From the NCBI GenBank assembly GCA_963921935.1, contig OY998180.1:112660183-112724182 (forward strand): 64,000 nucleotides of DNA, written 5' to 3'. A program made the translations under genes and the position numbers. Of the stretch, positions 32,571-43,234 are shown piece by piece (the stretch's first letter is position 1; the number at the start of each line of letters is the position of its first letter). This stretch comes from Galeruca laticollis. Its lineage: Eukaryota; Arthropoda; Insecta; Coleoptera; Chrysomelidae. Under the pieces are notes generated by a model, which made no database searches, was not told the DNA's origin, and saw only the letters and a list, made by a program, of their open reading frames with translations.

Positions 32571-33078
32571 ATATAATTAAATACTTAAAAGTTTTGAAAA
32601 AATGAAAAAACCTAACCTTACTTACAATGTTAGCGAGGTTGTACGTATTGATGGAAAATATCCAAAACTTCAAGCATATTCATCAACCATAACAGCACAA
32701 AAATATGTAAATGAAAACCACAAACATATAATTAAAATCATTTAAAATTTTTGAAAATGTAAATGCCGACAAATTGAAGGTCGAACATGCGCTTCTTAGC
32801 AACATTACACATTAACAGAAGGAAGTTAACTGAACTGTCATGTCAAAAGATCGATCATGACTACCAATTGAAAAGTTGTGAGAAACGTTTGTATCTCTAC
32901 CACTCCAACAAATAAACATCTTATTTGCTCATTATATAGGGTGAGCGAAATTTTTTTTTGTATTTTACTATTATGTTAATTATTTGAGATGAAAAAGGAA
33001 AAAATTATTATTATTATTATTAAAAAATTATCATTGTAATTATTTTAACATCAATATTATTATAATTCAAAAATTACC
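32524..33078 (-). repeat. Penelope terminal repeat (pLTR), minus copy
   Basis: This is the reverse complement of the repeats at 35152-35768 and 38025-38620. It includes the (AAT)n tract, CCTATATAATGAGC, the CATGATCGATCTTTTGAC block and the CTGATGA...GAAA core. Confidence 0.82.
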
Positions 33079-33202
33079 ATCAATTATACAAAGACAATCA
33101 ACAGATTATGAGGTTGATGACTAACAACCTCACTAATCCATAAAAAGCTAATCAGTTGTTAAATAACAGCTATAATTCAGAAAAATATCAAACGAATGTG
33201 AT

Positions 33203-34075
33203 CTAAACAGAATCAAATGAACCTTCCTGTACAGATGTGTAATTCTTATCTAGCATCAGCAAATATGAATAGATTTCACTAAGATGATTAAGATCAGTTT
33301 TCTTATTCATACAATTATTAGATTGAAATATGAATTCCATTTCCAAGAATGTACGCTTAGATAGCTTACCCTCCTTAGCCAATACTCTAACTGTCTCGTA
33401 GTTCATGTTATGATCTTCCCTGAAAACATTTTCACCCAGTGCACACCTGTCTGGATGCAATCTACTGTCACTCTTATGTGAGGAGACACGGTCCTTAAGA
33501 AGCCTACCAGTCTGGCCAATATATTCAAGATTACAGTTAGAACAAGGAATGCAGTAAACTAATTTGGAAAGATGTAAAAGTGGAGTCTTGTCTTTGACTT
33601 TAGTGAACAAAGAATTATTGGTCAGAACTGTTCAATGAGCAATCCTAACATTACCAACCTTGCTGAAGATACGAGTGAGCTTGGGAGTAACCTCAGCAAT
33701 ATAAGGCAACGAGAAAAACAAGTGATCAGCGGGAGCAACATCAACCATGTTATCATTATTATTATTATTGTTAATACCAACATCCAAATTCTCAACATTA
33801 TTAATATTATCAAAATTATTATTATTATTTAAGTTATTATTGGAAACATGATCCACAATATAGTTTTGGACAAAATTATTGTCTTGAGAAAGACTGACAG
33901 TTGGTGTGCCATACAAAATCTTGTTCAATAAGGGAACAGGATAAGAGTTTTGACAAAAAATGTCGTGGAGAATCCTTAGGTTCTTATTGTGGAAGGAAGG
34001 ATCGGAGATTTGAAGAACTAGATGTTTCATTTGCTTAACTAAGTTAATTTTTGTAGACTGCCTGTGATAGAACAA
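33203..34075 (-). pseudogene. Penelope-like linker and GIY-YIG endonuclease (minus copy)
   Basis: The frame 34075-33632 has an Asn-rich tract (NNNLNNNNNFDNINNVENL) and ends at a stop in the middle of conserved sequence. The frame 33610-33203 carries LVYCIPCSNCNLEYIGQTGR, the Cys-containing GIY-YIG motif of Penelope elements, followed by KDRVSSHKSD (catalytic Arg) and a Glu-containing region (RTFLEMEFIF). The endonuclease is believed to cut target DNA for insertion. It is whole here apart from the upstream stop. Confidence 0.82.
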
Positions 34076-35151
34076 TTAGTTTATATATCTACCCGAACTC
34101 ATGGATTTTCTATACCAATCGATGAGAATGGTGTTACTAGAAGTACGATAAAATCTCGTGTCTAAAAAAGGAACACTAGAATTATCGTTCTCTTTTTCAA
34201 TAGTAAACTGTATGTATTGGCCGTAACTGTTGAAAACATTCAAAGTTTCTGTTAACTGTGAACGAGGAAGGGAAAGAATGATGTCATCAACATATTTTTT
34301 AATAAAGGGAACGTTGAAAGGAAGGACATTCAAGACACTGTCCAGCACTTCATCCATCACGTAACATGCCAAAATTGGGCTTATTTTTGCTCCCATAGGG
34401 GTGCCAAAAGTATGTCTACAAATTTGGTCGTTGAAAGAGAAATATGTATTCTCAAAAAGAAAAGTCAAAAAGTTGATAAAGTTACTCTCCCTAATACTGC
34501 AAAAATTACTAATAATTAACCAATTATTATGGACAGCTCTAATACAAGCATTAAGATAAACATTACTGAAAAGTGACACTACATCGAAACTGACCGAAAC
34601 ATAGTCTTCAGGAAGTTGAAAATTATTATATTTAAGAGAGAGGTCAAAAGAGTCTTTAATATAGTACTGATTTTCACAGTCATAAGCCCTCGTCAGTATG
34701 TCAGTCAAGTAAGCGGCTAAAAACTCTGAAGGATTGTCATTAGAAGCAATTATCGGTCTCATTGATCAGACAGGTTTGTGAATTTTAGGTAATGCATAGA
34801 ATTTTGGAATTACACCTGTATAAGATGTAAGTTTTTTCTTTGTAGCAGCATCGATCTGCCTAGAATTATGAAGTTTCTTTATTAATGAGTTACATTTTGT
34901 TTGAATTTGGAGAGAGGGATCTCTCTGAACCAATTCGTATGACGAAGAACTATTAATAAGATCAGAAGAGAGCTCAAAATATTGATCTCTGTTCATAATC
35001 ACAGTGACATTACCCTTGTCAGACCTAGTGACGAGCAGGTTAGGATTATGTTTAAGAAAGTGTCTAGCTTTTGAATACAACTGTTGACAAAAGGATGCAC
35101 GAAATCTTGACGACTGAACATAGTTGGTAATGACATTCGTAGAACGTGCAT
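34076..35151 (-). pseudogene. Penelope-like reverse transcriptase (minus copy)
   Basis: Motifs in order are LLVTRSDKGNVTVIM, GVIPKFYALPKIHKPV, then a TGA at 34763, MRPIIASNDNPSEFLAAYL, VSVSFDVVSLFSNV (motif A), FGTPMGAKISPILA (motif B) and FIKKYVDDIILSL (motif C). FTIEKENDNSSVPFLDT is the thumb entry. Catalytic aspartates are intact. Two in-frame stops (34763 and just before 34075) are the visible defects, together with loss of the N-terminus. The enzyme copies element RNA. Confidence 0.85.
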
Positions 35152-35768
35152 TGCTGTTAATTTTTGAATAATAATAATATTGATGTTAAAATAATTACAA
35201 TAATAATTTTTTAATAATAATAATAATTTTTTCCTTTTTTATTTTAAATAATTAACATAATAGTAAAATATAAAAAAAAATTTCGCTCACCCTATATAAT
35301 GAGCAAATAATATGTTTATTTGTTGGAGTGGTAGAGATACAAACGTTTCTCACAACTTTTCAGTTGGTAGTCATGATCGATCTTTTGACATGACAGTTCA
35401 GTTAACTTCCTTCTGTTAATGTGTAATGTTGCTAAGAAGCACATGTTCGACCTTCAATTTGTCGGCATTTACATTTTCAAAAATTTTAAATGATTTTAAT
35501 TATATGTTTGTGGTTTTCATTTACATATTTTTGTGCTGTTATGGTTGATGAATATGCTTGAAGTTTTTGATATTTTCCATCAATACGTACAACCTCGCTA
35601 ACATTGTAAGTAAGGTTAGGTTTTTTCAATTATTCAGAACTTTTAAGTATTTAATTATATTGTAGCTCCCTGATGATGACAATATTCATTGTCGAAATAT
35701 TGGAAATATAATGTTATAAGAGTACACGTTCGTTTTGCTGCTTCTCCCAAATAAATTGGTTTTTCGAT
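35152..35768 (+). repeat. Penelope left pLTR
   Basis: The repeat starts TTGCTGTTAATTTTTGAATA and ends CCAAATAAATTGGTTTTTCG. It is nearly identical to 38025-38620. It carries a hammerhead-like core at 35670-35715. Confidence 0.88.
35661..35716 (+). ncRNA. Hammerhead-like ribozyme core in left pLTR
   Basis: The order is CTGATGA (35670-35676), an unpaired T, a 6-bp helix GACAAT/ATTGTC with loop ATTC, GAAA (35694-35697), a 5-bp helix ATATT/AATGT, and GTT at 35713-35715, a permitted GUH cleavage triplet. Penelope-like elements are known to carry hammerhead ribozymes in their pLTRs. I could not find a convincing stem I, and the extra T in the core is unusual, so activity is uncertain. Confidence 0.5.
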
Positions 35769-35821
35769 TTTGTTTCTAACTAGTCAGCAAAATACCACTT
35801 TCCACTTTCTTTAAATAGATA

Positions 35822-37171
35822 ATGGGCTATTATCAAGACATCCAGGCTACTTATGGCATATTAGCAGTAAAAAAGATGAAACAATGGTCACGGATTAAAA
35901 TCAAAATGGCCAAGGAATTAAACCGCAAATGTTTCTTGTTAAGATGTAGAACATTAGGGATTTTATCTGAACATATTAAGCACTCTACTTCACACATTGA
36001 TAATCTCTTACTTAGACAGGACACAGCTTTCAGCAATCAATCAAGAAGACTCACCACAAGGTTAGGAACAAAACTGTTAAACTTTGAAATTGATTTAAAT
36101 CACAAATTAATTCCTAAACTTGAAAAACAACTAGATTTTCTTATGTCTGACATTATCAGATTTTCAAGTGAACTTATTTTTGCAGAGTTTTCAGGTTATC
36201 AACTCATAACATTTAAAAATATATTTCTCAGAATAAGAAATAGAAATATTATTGAAATTAATAACTTAATTACTATGGAGAGGAATGTCATCCTGAATAC
36301 ACAACCAGGTTGGATTAAAAATTTATCTGATGTTCCTATTTCAGATGATATTCTTAAGTTCCTTTCTTTAGGTCCTAAGTTTAGTATCGAACCTACAATT
36401 GGTAAGCACCTTACTATAAAAAATCTATTAGCTGATGTTGATTCTGTAACATCAAGAATTACTGATTATACCATGAAGATCGCTATTATTGCACGTTCTA
36501 CGAATGTCATCACCAACTATGTTCAGTCGTCAAGATTTCGTGCATCCTTTTGTCAACAGTTGTATTCAAAAGCTAGACACTTTCTTAAACATAATCCTAA
36601 CCTGCTCATCACTAGGTCCGACAAGGGTAATGTCACTGTGATTATGAACAGAGATCAATATTTTGAGCTCTCTTCTGATCTTATTAATAGTTCTTCGTCA
36701 TACAAATTGGTTCAGAGAGATCCCTCTCTCCAAATTCAAACAAAATGTAACTCATTAATAAGGAAACTTCATAATTCTAGGCAGATCGATGCTGCTACAA
36801 AGAAAAAACTTACATCTTATACAGGGGTAATTCCAAAATTCTATGCATTACCTAAAATTCACAAACCTGTTTTATTAATGAGACCGATAATTGCTTCTAA
36901 TGACAATCCTTCCGAGTTTTTAGCTGCTTACTTGACTGACATACTGACGAGGGCTCATGATTGTGGAAATCAGTACTATATTAAAGACTCTTTTGACTTC
37001 TCTCTTGAATATAATAATTTTCAACTTTCTGAAGACTATGTTTTGGTCAGTTTCGATGTAGTGTCACTTTCCAGTAATGTTTATCTTAATGCTTGTATTA
37101 GAGCTGTCCATAATAATTGGTTTAATATTAGTAATTTTGCAGTATTAGTGAGAGTAACTTTATCAACTTGT
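35822..37171 (+). pseudogene. Penelope-like protein N-terminal domain and RT (plus copy)
   Basis: The 450-codon frame starts MGYYQDIQATYGILAVKK. Residues 1-250 form a basic, leucine-rich N-terminal region (RLTTRLGTKLLNFEIDLNHK, PGWIKNLSDVPISDDILKFL), as in full-length Penelope proteins. RT begins at about 250 with LLITRSDKGNVTVIM and continues through PKFYALPKIHKPV and VLVSFDVVSLSSNV (motif A). A frameshift at about 37135 ends the frame at VRVTLSTC. This is the only copy in the window that shows the N-terminus. Confidence 0.85.
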
Positions 37172-37914
37172 TGACTTTTCTTTTTGAGAATACATATTTC
37201 TCTTTCAACAACCAAATTTATAGACAAACTTTTGGCACCCCTATGGGAGTAAAAATAAGCCCAATTTTGGCATGTTACGTGATGGATGATGTGCTGGACA
37301 GTATTAATAATGTTGAGAATTTGGATGTTGGTATTAACAATAATAATAATAATGATTACATGGTTGATGTTGCTCCCGCTGATCACTTGTTTTTCTCGTT
37401 GCCTTATATTGCTGAGGTTACTCCCAAGCTCACTCGTATCTTCAGCAAGGTTGGTAATGTAAGGATTGCTCATAGAACAGTTCTGACTATTAATTCTTTG
37501 TTCACTAAAGTCAAAGACAAGACTCCACTTTTACATCTTTCCAAATTAGTTCACTGCATTCCTTGTTCTAACTGTAATCTTGAATATATTGGCCAGACTG
37601 GTAGTCTTCTTAAGGACCGTGTCTCCTCACATAAGAGTGACAGTAGATTGCATCCAGAGAGATGTGCACTGGGTGAACATGTTTTCAGGGAAGGTCATAA
37701 CATGAACTACGAGGCAGTGAGAGTATTGGCTAAGGAGGGTTAGCTATCTAAGCCTACATTCTTGGAAATGGCATTCATATTTCAATCTAATAATTGTATG
37801 AATAAGAAAACTGATCTTAATCATCTTAGTGAAATCTAGTCATATTTGCTGATGCTAGATAAGAATTACACATCTGTATAGGAATGTTCATTTGATTCTA
37901 TTTAGATCACATTC
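37168..37914 (+). pseudogene. Penelope-like RT end fused to GIY-YIG endonuclease (plus copy)
   Basis: The frame runs from TFLFENTYFSF through FGTPMGVKISPILACYVMDD (motif B) and VLDS, then jumps directly to INNVENLDVGINNNNNND. The minus copy has about 500 bp between these two points, holding the YVDD box and thumb. The deletion keeps the frame, so motif B is fused to the linker and to GIY-YIG (LVHCIPCSNC, YIGQTGS). The frame stops at KEG (37741) and weakly continues to 37914 with three stops. Confidence 0.83.
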
Positions 37915-38024
37915 GTTTGATATTTTTCTGAATTATAGCTGTTATTTAACAACTGATTAGCTTTTTATGGTTTAGTGAGGTTGTTAGTCATCAACCTCAT
38001 AATCTGTTGATTGTCTTTGTATAT

Positions 38025-38618
38025 TTGCTGTTAATTTTTGAATAATAATAATATTGATGTTAAAATAATTACAATAATAATTTTTTAATAATAATTTTTT
38101 CCTTTTTCATCTTAAATAATTAACATAATAGTAAAATATAAAAATAAATTTTCGCTCACCCTATATAATGAGCAAATAATATGTTTATTTGTTGGAGTGG
38201 TAGAGATACAAACGTTTCTCACAACTTTTCAGTTGGTAGTCATGATCGATCTTTTGACATGACAGTTCAGTTAACTTCCTTCTGTTAATGTGTAATGTTG
38301 CTAAGAAGCACATGTTCGACCTTCAATTTGTCGGCATTTATTTTTTCAAAAATTTTAAATGATTTTAATTATATGTTTGTGGTTTTCATTTACATATTTT
38401 TGTGCTGTTATGGTTGATGAATATGCTTGAAGTTTTTGATATTTTCCATCAATACGTACAACCTCACTAACATTGTAAGTAAGGTTCAAAACTTTTAAGT
38501 ATTTAATTATATTGTAGCTCCCTGATGATGACAATAATCTTTGTCGAAATATTGGAAATATAATGTTATAAGAGTACACGTTCGTTTTGCTGCTTCTCCC
38601 AAATAAATTGGTTTTTCG

Positions 38619-38620
<2 letters not shown>
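38025..38620 (+). repeat. Penelope right pLTR
   Basis: This is the direct copy of the left pLTR, shorter by a few indels: a shortened (AAT)n tract and loss of TAGGTTTTTTCAATTATTC near 38485. It ends TTTTTCGAT followed by a TA run. Confidence 0.88.
38513..38568 (+). ncRNA. Hammerhead-like ribozyme core in right pLTR
   Basis: Same core as the left pLTR: CTGATGA (38522-38528), a helix reduced to GACAA/TTGTC with a six-base loop, and GAAA (38546-38549), then the same 3' part with GTT. Confidence 0.45.
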
Positions 38621-38668
<48 letters not shown>

Positions 38669-38930
38669 TTGCTGATAATTATACAGGATAACTGAAAAAA
38701 AGGAAAATAAATATATACATATACACACATATATACACATACATAAAAGTAAAGTACTACCAGCGAGCAAAAGGCGACTTTCGCGCTCAACCCCTAGATT
38801 CAGGTGAAAATGGCGATTAAGTGCGCTCTTCCACGCAGCCTAAAAAAAAGAAGTATACATTATGCCAGGCGTGTGATAATAATATTATCAATGTATAGCT
38901 ATCTAGTTAAGAATCCAACAAGTAACTCAA
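38621..38930. other. TA microsatellite and unassigned spacer
   Basis: A TA run of about 40 bp (38621-38661) is followed by a second low-complexity (TATACA)n patch near 38714-38745. The rest shows nothing coding. The 3' end of LINE C probably lies near 38865-38930, where ATAATAATATTATC occurs. Confidence 0.5.
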
Positions 38931-39009
38931 ATTAAAATTTTAGGTGTTCGCATAAGCCACTGGAGTAGAGCTTTTACGTTTCTAGGCAGCATATTATGAG
39001 TTTTGCAAT

Positions 39010-39790
39010 CTAATATGAAAATCTTGGTCGGAAAAACGAAGTTCTGTGAGGAGGAATAGTGATAGTTTCTTTAAAACGAACATCGATATTCTGTGCTTCG
39101 GATTTTTTCTTAATTTTCTCATAAAGGTAGGTTGGCATTTTCGTTAGCATAATCTTATGATACGTTACAGCAGCATGTAGCAAACTTTTATTTTTTTGGT
39201 TTATCCACCACAACTTCTGTAGGTGGAGGGACACTGGGTTGCGTTGTCTTATACCGCAAATTAGCCGAACACACGAGTTTTGAATTCGCTGGAGCCTATT
39301 TCTATCGAATTGTGAGAACGCCGGGTCATATATAATATCACCATAGTTTAATTGAGATAATTCTAGACTTTCACACATAATTCCTTTGGAGTAATGATTG
39401 AAGAGTTGCCGGGCTTGAATACACGAGCTTTAAGTTTGAAAATGCTTTACCAGCTATCGATGAGATGTGAAATGAAAAAGTTGAGGAATCATCTAAGTGA
39501 ATGCCTAAATTTTGTTCACAGTTAGAAAATGTTAGTTCTTCGTTCCATATTGACAAATTTATTTTGTTGACTTGCGCCCGAACAGCATGACTTTTGTTTT
39601 GGTTGCATTAATAGATAAGCAGTATTTCTTCGATGTGTCCAATACAATTTGCAGATCTTTATTAATTTTAGACGAGATTGTATCAGCTCCTGATTCTTTA
39701 AAATCAACATACAACTGTGCCTCATTAGCGTAGAAATGTGAACTCATATATTTGAGATTCCTCTGAAATTGTGAAGAGTACAGACAATAC
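39010..39790 (-). pseudogene. LINE C reverse transcriptase, C-part
   Basis: The coding match resumes at 39790 with LYSSQFQRNLKYMSSHFYAN then EAQLYVDFK. The catalytic box is degraded: YANEAQ stands where YADDTQ is expected. INATKTKVMLFGR, NLGIHLDDSSTFSFHIS and LNYGDIIYDPAFSQFDRNRL follow. The frame ends near 39010 (RTSFFRPRFSY). Both catalytic aspartates of the box are lost. Confidence 0.78.
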
Positions 39791-40124
39791 TGTAACGATG
39801 CTACTATTTTTCGTTCCGACATCCCACTGTATACATTTTAATTTCTCATTTTATTAGTATTATTATTAAGTTATGTTATTATTTACTTATACACCCCTCT
39901 TTCATCAAAAGCTGTAAATTTATTTGCTGTTAATAATTTTAAATATGTATATTGTTTTTGATTCATCCGGTATATATTGAATATGTATCGCTTACTGTAC
40001 GCGTAACGTCAAATACAAATAAATACTATTTGACGTTCACGAAACTTGGCTGGGCATCGAGGACGGACTTCCATTTTTTTGTAGTAATAATATAATAATA
40101 TTTTATGATTTCAAAGTGCACCAA

Positions 40125-40255
40125 TAAAAAAAATAGCGTAAAGTATTCGTGGATAACTGGTCTTTCAAACACTTGCTCTATTTCGAGCACTCCGGCTGCG
40201 CCGTCGTGCTCGAAAAATCGCGCGTGTTTGGAAGACCTCTTTATCCACTTATACT
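40125..40255. repeat. Hairpin inside solo LTR 1
   Basis: The arms GTGGATAACTGGTCTTTCAAACAC (in part) and GTGTTTGGAAGACCTCTTTATCCAC (in part) are inverted repeats around a centre with TTTCGAGCAC / GTGCTCGAAA. The whole spans about 100 bp (40149-40250). It may be a MITE inserted in the LTR or part of its U3. Confidence 0.6.
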
Positions 40256-40513
40256 TTGATATACTAATTTTATCCGCAGCACTTCCCTGCAATTGAAGAC
40301 GGAAATAGTGAAATTTTTGTACGTTTGACATCGCTGCGTTGTCGTGAATATTTGATTTAAATTATCTCTAAAAAATTACCACTGCGTGAGATTTCCATCA
40401 AATGTAGGTAGATTTAGTTGTGTTAAACGAATATTAACCAAATGCTGATCAGTCCGCGTCGTTCTAAAGATTGTTAAGTAGGGGACCTCCTGAGTGGGGT
40501 CGAGAGAAGAATG

Positions 40514-40520
40514 TATAAAA
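40514..40520 (+). promoter_or_regulatory. TATA box of solo LTR 1
   Basis: TATAAAA lies about 720 bp into the LTR. About 30 bp downstream is a pyrimidine-rich CTCTTTTGCTCTTGTGCTCT stretch, a plausible start region. GC content rises after this point, as expected for R/U5 of a long LTR. Confidence 0.55.
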
Positions 40521-40836
40521 CCGGCAAACGGGACGGAATCGGGCTCTTTTGCTCTTGTGCTCTCTTAGCTCTTAGCTCCTATTTCTATGCTCTTACAGTT
40601 CCGCCGTTTTTTTCCGCCGTTTCCGAAACGCCGACTGATTTTCGCCAACAAGGTAAGCGAATTTAGAAATTATTTTATAAATCATGCTTCTTGTGTTAAA
40701 TTCATTTTGCTCCTAGCGTCCTTCGTAACTGTATTGATAGATTTTATTTTTGTTTGCTGCTTGTTTAATTTGAGTATTTGTGTACGATTCCGAAGTAAGA
40801 ATTTACTGTTGGTTTTAACTTTAGGGGAAAAGAAAT

Positions 40837-41540
40837 ATAGTTGGGAAACTCCCAAGCATTCTCGCTGCAAAGCAGGTAAATTCTTGAGGGATTTTCAAGG
40901 TATTTCGGGAATCCCGATTCCGGTATACAACACTAGGGAAAGGAAATACCATTGGGAAACCTTCAAGCATTCTCGCTGCAAAGCAGGTAAATTCTTGAGG
41001 GATTCTCAAAGTATTTCGGGGGTTTGCTCAAACTAGTACCATAGGCCTTGGTAGCGTGACTTTGAATATTTGATAATAGGCAACTTGGAGGAGCCTCGTC
41101 TGTGTTCGCTCCCATAGCAGGGACATCCTCGAGGGCTTTCCAAGGCGTGAAACGAAATAATCTCACGAGCGTTCGCTGCCATAGCAGGTTTTCCAGGGAG
41201 AGGTTTTCGGATTCTGCCGGCTAACTGATCTTTACGCGATTGATTTTAATACCAACGGCCGGGGTAATATCCGCAAAAAAACCGAGGAAAATTTATTAGT
41301 TTCCGCCGTTCTATTCTAGGCCTTGGTAGCGTGACTTCAAAATATTTGATAATAGGCAACTTGGAGGAACCTCGTCTGTGTTCGCTGCCATAGCAGGGAT
41401 ATCCTCGAGGGTTTTCCAAGGCGTGAAACGAAATAATCTCACGAGCGTTCGCTGCCATAGCAGGTTCGCCAGGGAGAGGTTTTCGGATTCTGCCGATTAA
41501 CTGATCTTTACGCGATTGATTTTAGCACCAACGGCCGGGG
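40837..41540 (+). repeat. Two internal tandem repeat families of solo LTR 1
   Basis: First, CAAGCATTCTCGCTGCAAAG and the sequence after it to GGGATT(T/C)TCAA occur twice (about 40853 and 40968, ~115 bp apart). Second, a ~280-bp unit starting TAGGCCTTGGTAGCGTGACT occurs twice (about 41043 and 41320). Within it a shorter block (GTTCGCT(G/C)CCATAGCAGG) recurs four times. Confidence 0.8.
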
Positions 41541-42192
41541 TAATATTCGCACAAAATTTATTATTTACCGTCGTTCTACTCTAAACCGTACACAAATGCC
41601 AAGAAACGCTCCCGTAAAACACCGCTAGTGCCTTGATAACGCTTTCTCTGTGTAATTCTTACCGTATTGCTAGTAAATTTCCACTGATTTTCACCGGCAA
41701 TCGCCGAAAACTATTAAAGCTTTGCACGTTAGGCTTGTAATCGTAAATCATTTATTCTGTAATAAAGTGCTTTGGTCTGGGTTGTAATTTAAATAGAAAT
41801 CGTAAATACTGAAGGGTTTTCATCAATATTTAGTTATTTTAAATATATAGCTACGAGGTTCGTTTTATTTTCCTTTTCCCAAATTATTTTCGAAGTCGAA
41901 ATAAATTGTAAAATTTTATAAAGCACAGGTAGTTTCATTTTCCGACAGTGGTAAACAATTAAAGCCTGTTTCCCACTTCGCACGGCATAGAGGACAAGAA
42001 CAACAGACCCCTGGAATTACTTAACCTCCATCTGTTGCTACTCTTGTAACTCTTGACGCCACCATTTTCGAGAGTTCGGTGAAGTAAACCATCCCAAAAA
42101 TGTGGCGCCCGAGAAAATCTGGTAGATAGTAAAGCCGCGGGTGTCATAGTGACGTCCGTAATTCTTTTGAGGAAAGAAAGCACGTCACAATA

Positions 42193-43061
42193 CAAAAAAG
42201 GACCTAGAATAGAACCTTGGGGTATACCCCGTGCTAGATGGCCTATTTTGGACGATAAAGGTCCCAGTACAACCTTCTGGAATATATCTTTTAAGTAAGA
42301 TTTCAAGAGTTTCACTGACGAGTTGTTGAAACCAATATATCAGCCAATCGATAAGAGCATATCATGGTTAATTTTATCAAAAGCTTTTGAATAATCTAAC
42401 AGTACCAATATACAAAGTTTATTGCAGTCTATGTAAGAATAAATATCATCTAAGACTTTGAGTAGTGCGGTGGTACAGCTATAGTTTGGGCGAAACCCTG
42501 ACTGGTGTTCAGGTAGGATGTTGCTACTAAACATAAATAATCGTAGTTGTTTGTTCATATTTTTTCTAGAACTTTAGAAAGTGTACAAAGAATGCTTATA
42601 GGTCTGAGGTCGTTAAATTCATTTGGAGTATCTTTTTTGGATGAAAGTATAACATTAGATTACTTCCACATGGAAGGGAAGACAGAATGATGCAAACAGT
42701 AGTTTATTATGTGGATAACATAGGGCAGTATGTAGGGACAGCAATGTAGAAGCATAGTTATATTAATTCAATCCGGCCCGGTTGCGGTAGATTTGATCGA
42801 GAGCAATTTTTCATAGATTTCATAGATTTCAAGTTCTCCTACTTCTCGAAAAGCAAATGAATAGTTCTCGTTTAGCCTTGTTGATGAGTAGTTGTACATT
42901 ATGTGGGGGTCAGGAGAGTCAAGAGCTCGTATCCCATAAATGAAGTAATCATTTATATCATCAGGTTTGCGTAAATGAATGGGAATTACTGGAGAGGCTC
43001 TTTTATTTTGAACCAGATCCAACTCTTTTAACTCTTTCCACAGGTTATTTCCTTGTCTCAA
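42193..43061 (-). pseudogene. LINE C reverse transcriptase, N-part
   Basis: Blocks in order: LWKELKELDLVQNKR, SFAFREVGELEIYEIYEKLL, STATGPD, NDLRPISILCTLSKVLEK (across breaks near 42600), HQSGFRPNYSCTTALLKVL, CILVLLDYSKAFDKINHDML (motif A intact) and ARGIPQGSILGPFLY (motif B). The match stops at FLYC, at the LTR insertion point 42189/42193. Confidence 0.8.
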
Positions 43062-43234
43062 TCTAAATTCGAAATAAGCCTAATTATGGCATAATTTACT
43101 TGGTTTCGTAATGTTTTGTAATAATTGTAATGATTAAAGCATTTAGATTTATTGAATCATTCTAATACTTTATCTCTTAATGAAAGCATCTGCTTTAAAG
43201 CTGCTGTAAGCCACGGTGCTTTTTCCTAGTTATT

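Larger units (their letters stand above)
32524..35151 (-). mobile_element. Penelope-like element, minus copy (5'-truncated)
   Basis: Reading the minus strand: a 5'-truncated RT (35151-34076), a linker, a GIY-YIG endonuclease (33610-33203), then the terminal repeat (pLTR) ending at 32524. Coding is almost continuous except for a few single stops. The copy begins exactly where the left pLTR of the plus copy starts (35152), so the two are head to head. RT + GIY-YIG is diagnostic of Penelope-like elements. Confidence 0.88.
35152..38620 (+). mobile_element. Penelope-like element, plus copy with two direct pLTRs
   Basis: Direct repeats 35152-35768 and 38025-38620 flank a coding region (35822-37914). 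The open frame includes the N-terminal domain missing from the minus copy. The RT is damaged by a frameshift at about 37160 and by an in-frame deletion that removes the YVDD box. The right end abuts a TA microsatellite. Confidence 0.88.
39791..42189 (+). mobile_element. Solo LTR 1 (2.4 kb) with internal repeats
   Basis: The segment begins TGTAACGATGCTAC and ends GCACGTCACA (TG...CA). It is flanked by a 4-bp duplication ATAC (39787-39790 and 42190-42193) inside the RT of LINE C. It has no protein-coding capacity. A TATAAAA box (40514-40520) is followed by two families of internal tandem repeats. Its ends are related to those of solo LTR 2. Orientation is set by the TATA box. The superfamily cannot be told without an internal region. 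Confidence 0.78.

Noticed and set aside
40587..41166. Open frames in solo LTR 1 (plus 40587-41036, minus 40821-41166)
   Set aside because: They follow the internal tandem repeats, contain repeated peptide blocks and resemble no known protein.
42098..42115. TGGCGCCCGAG near the end of solo LTR 1 as a primer-binding site
   Set aside because: It lies inside the LTR as defined by TG...CA and the ATAC duplication, and the equivalent sequence is also internal in solo LTR 2. A primer site should lie outside the LTR.
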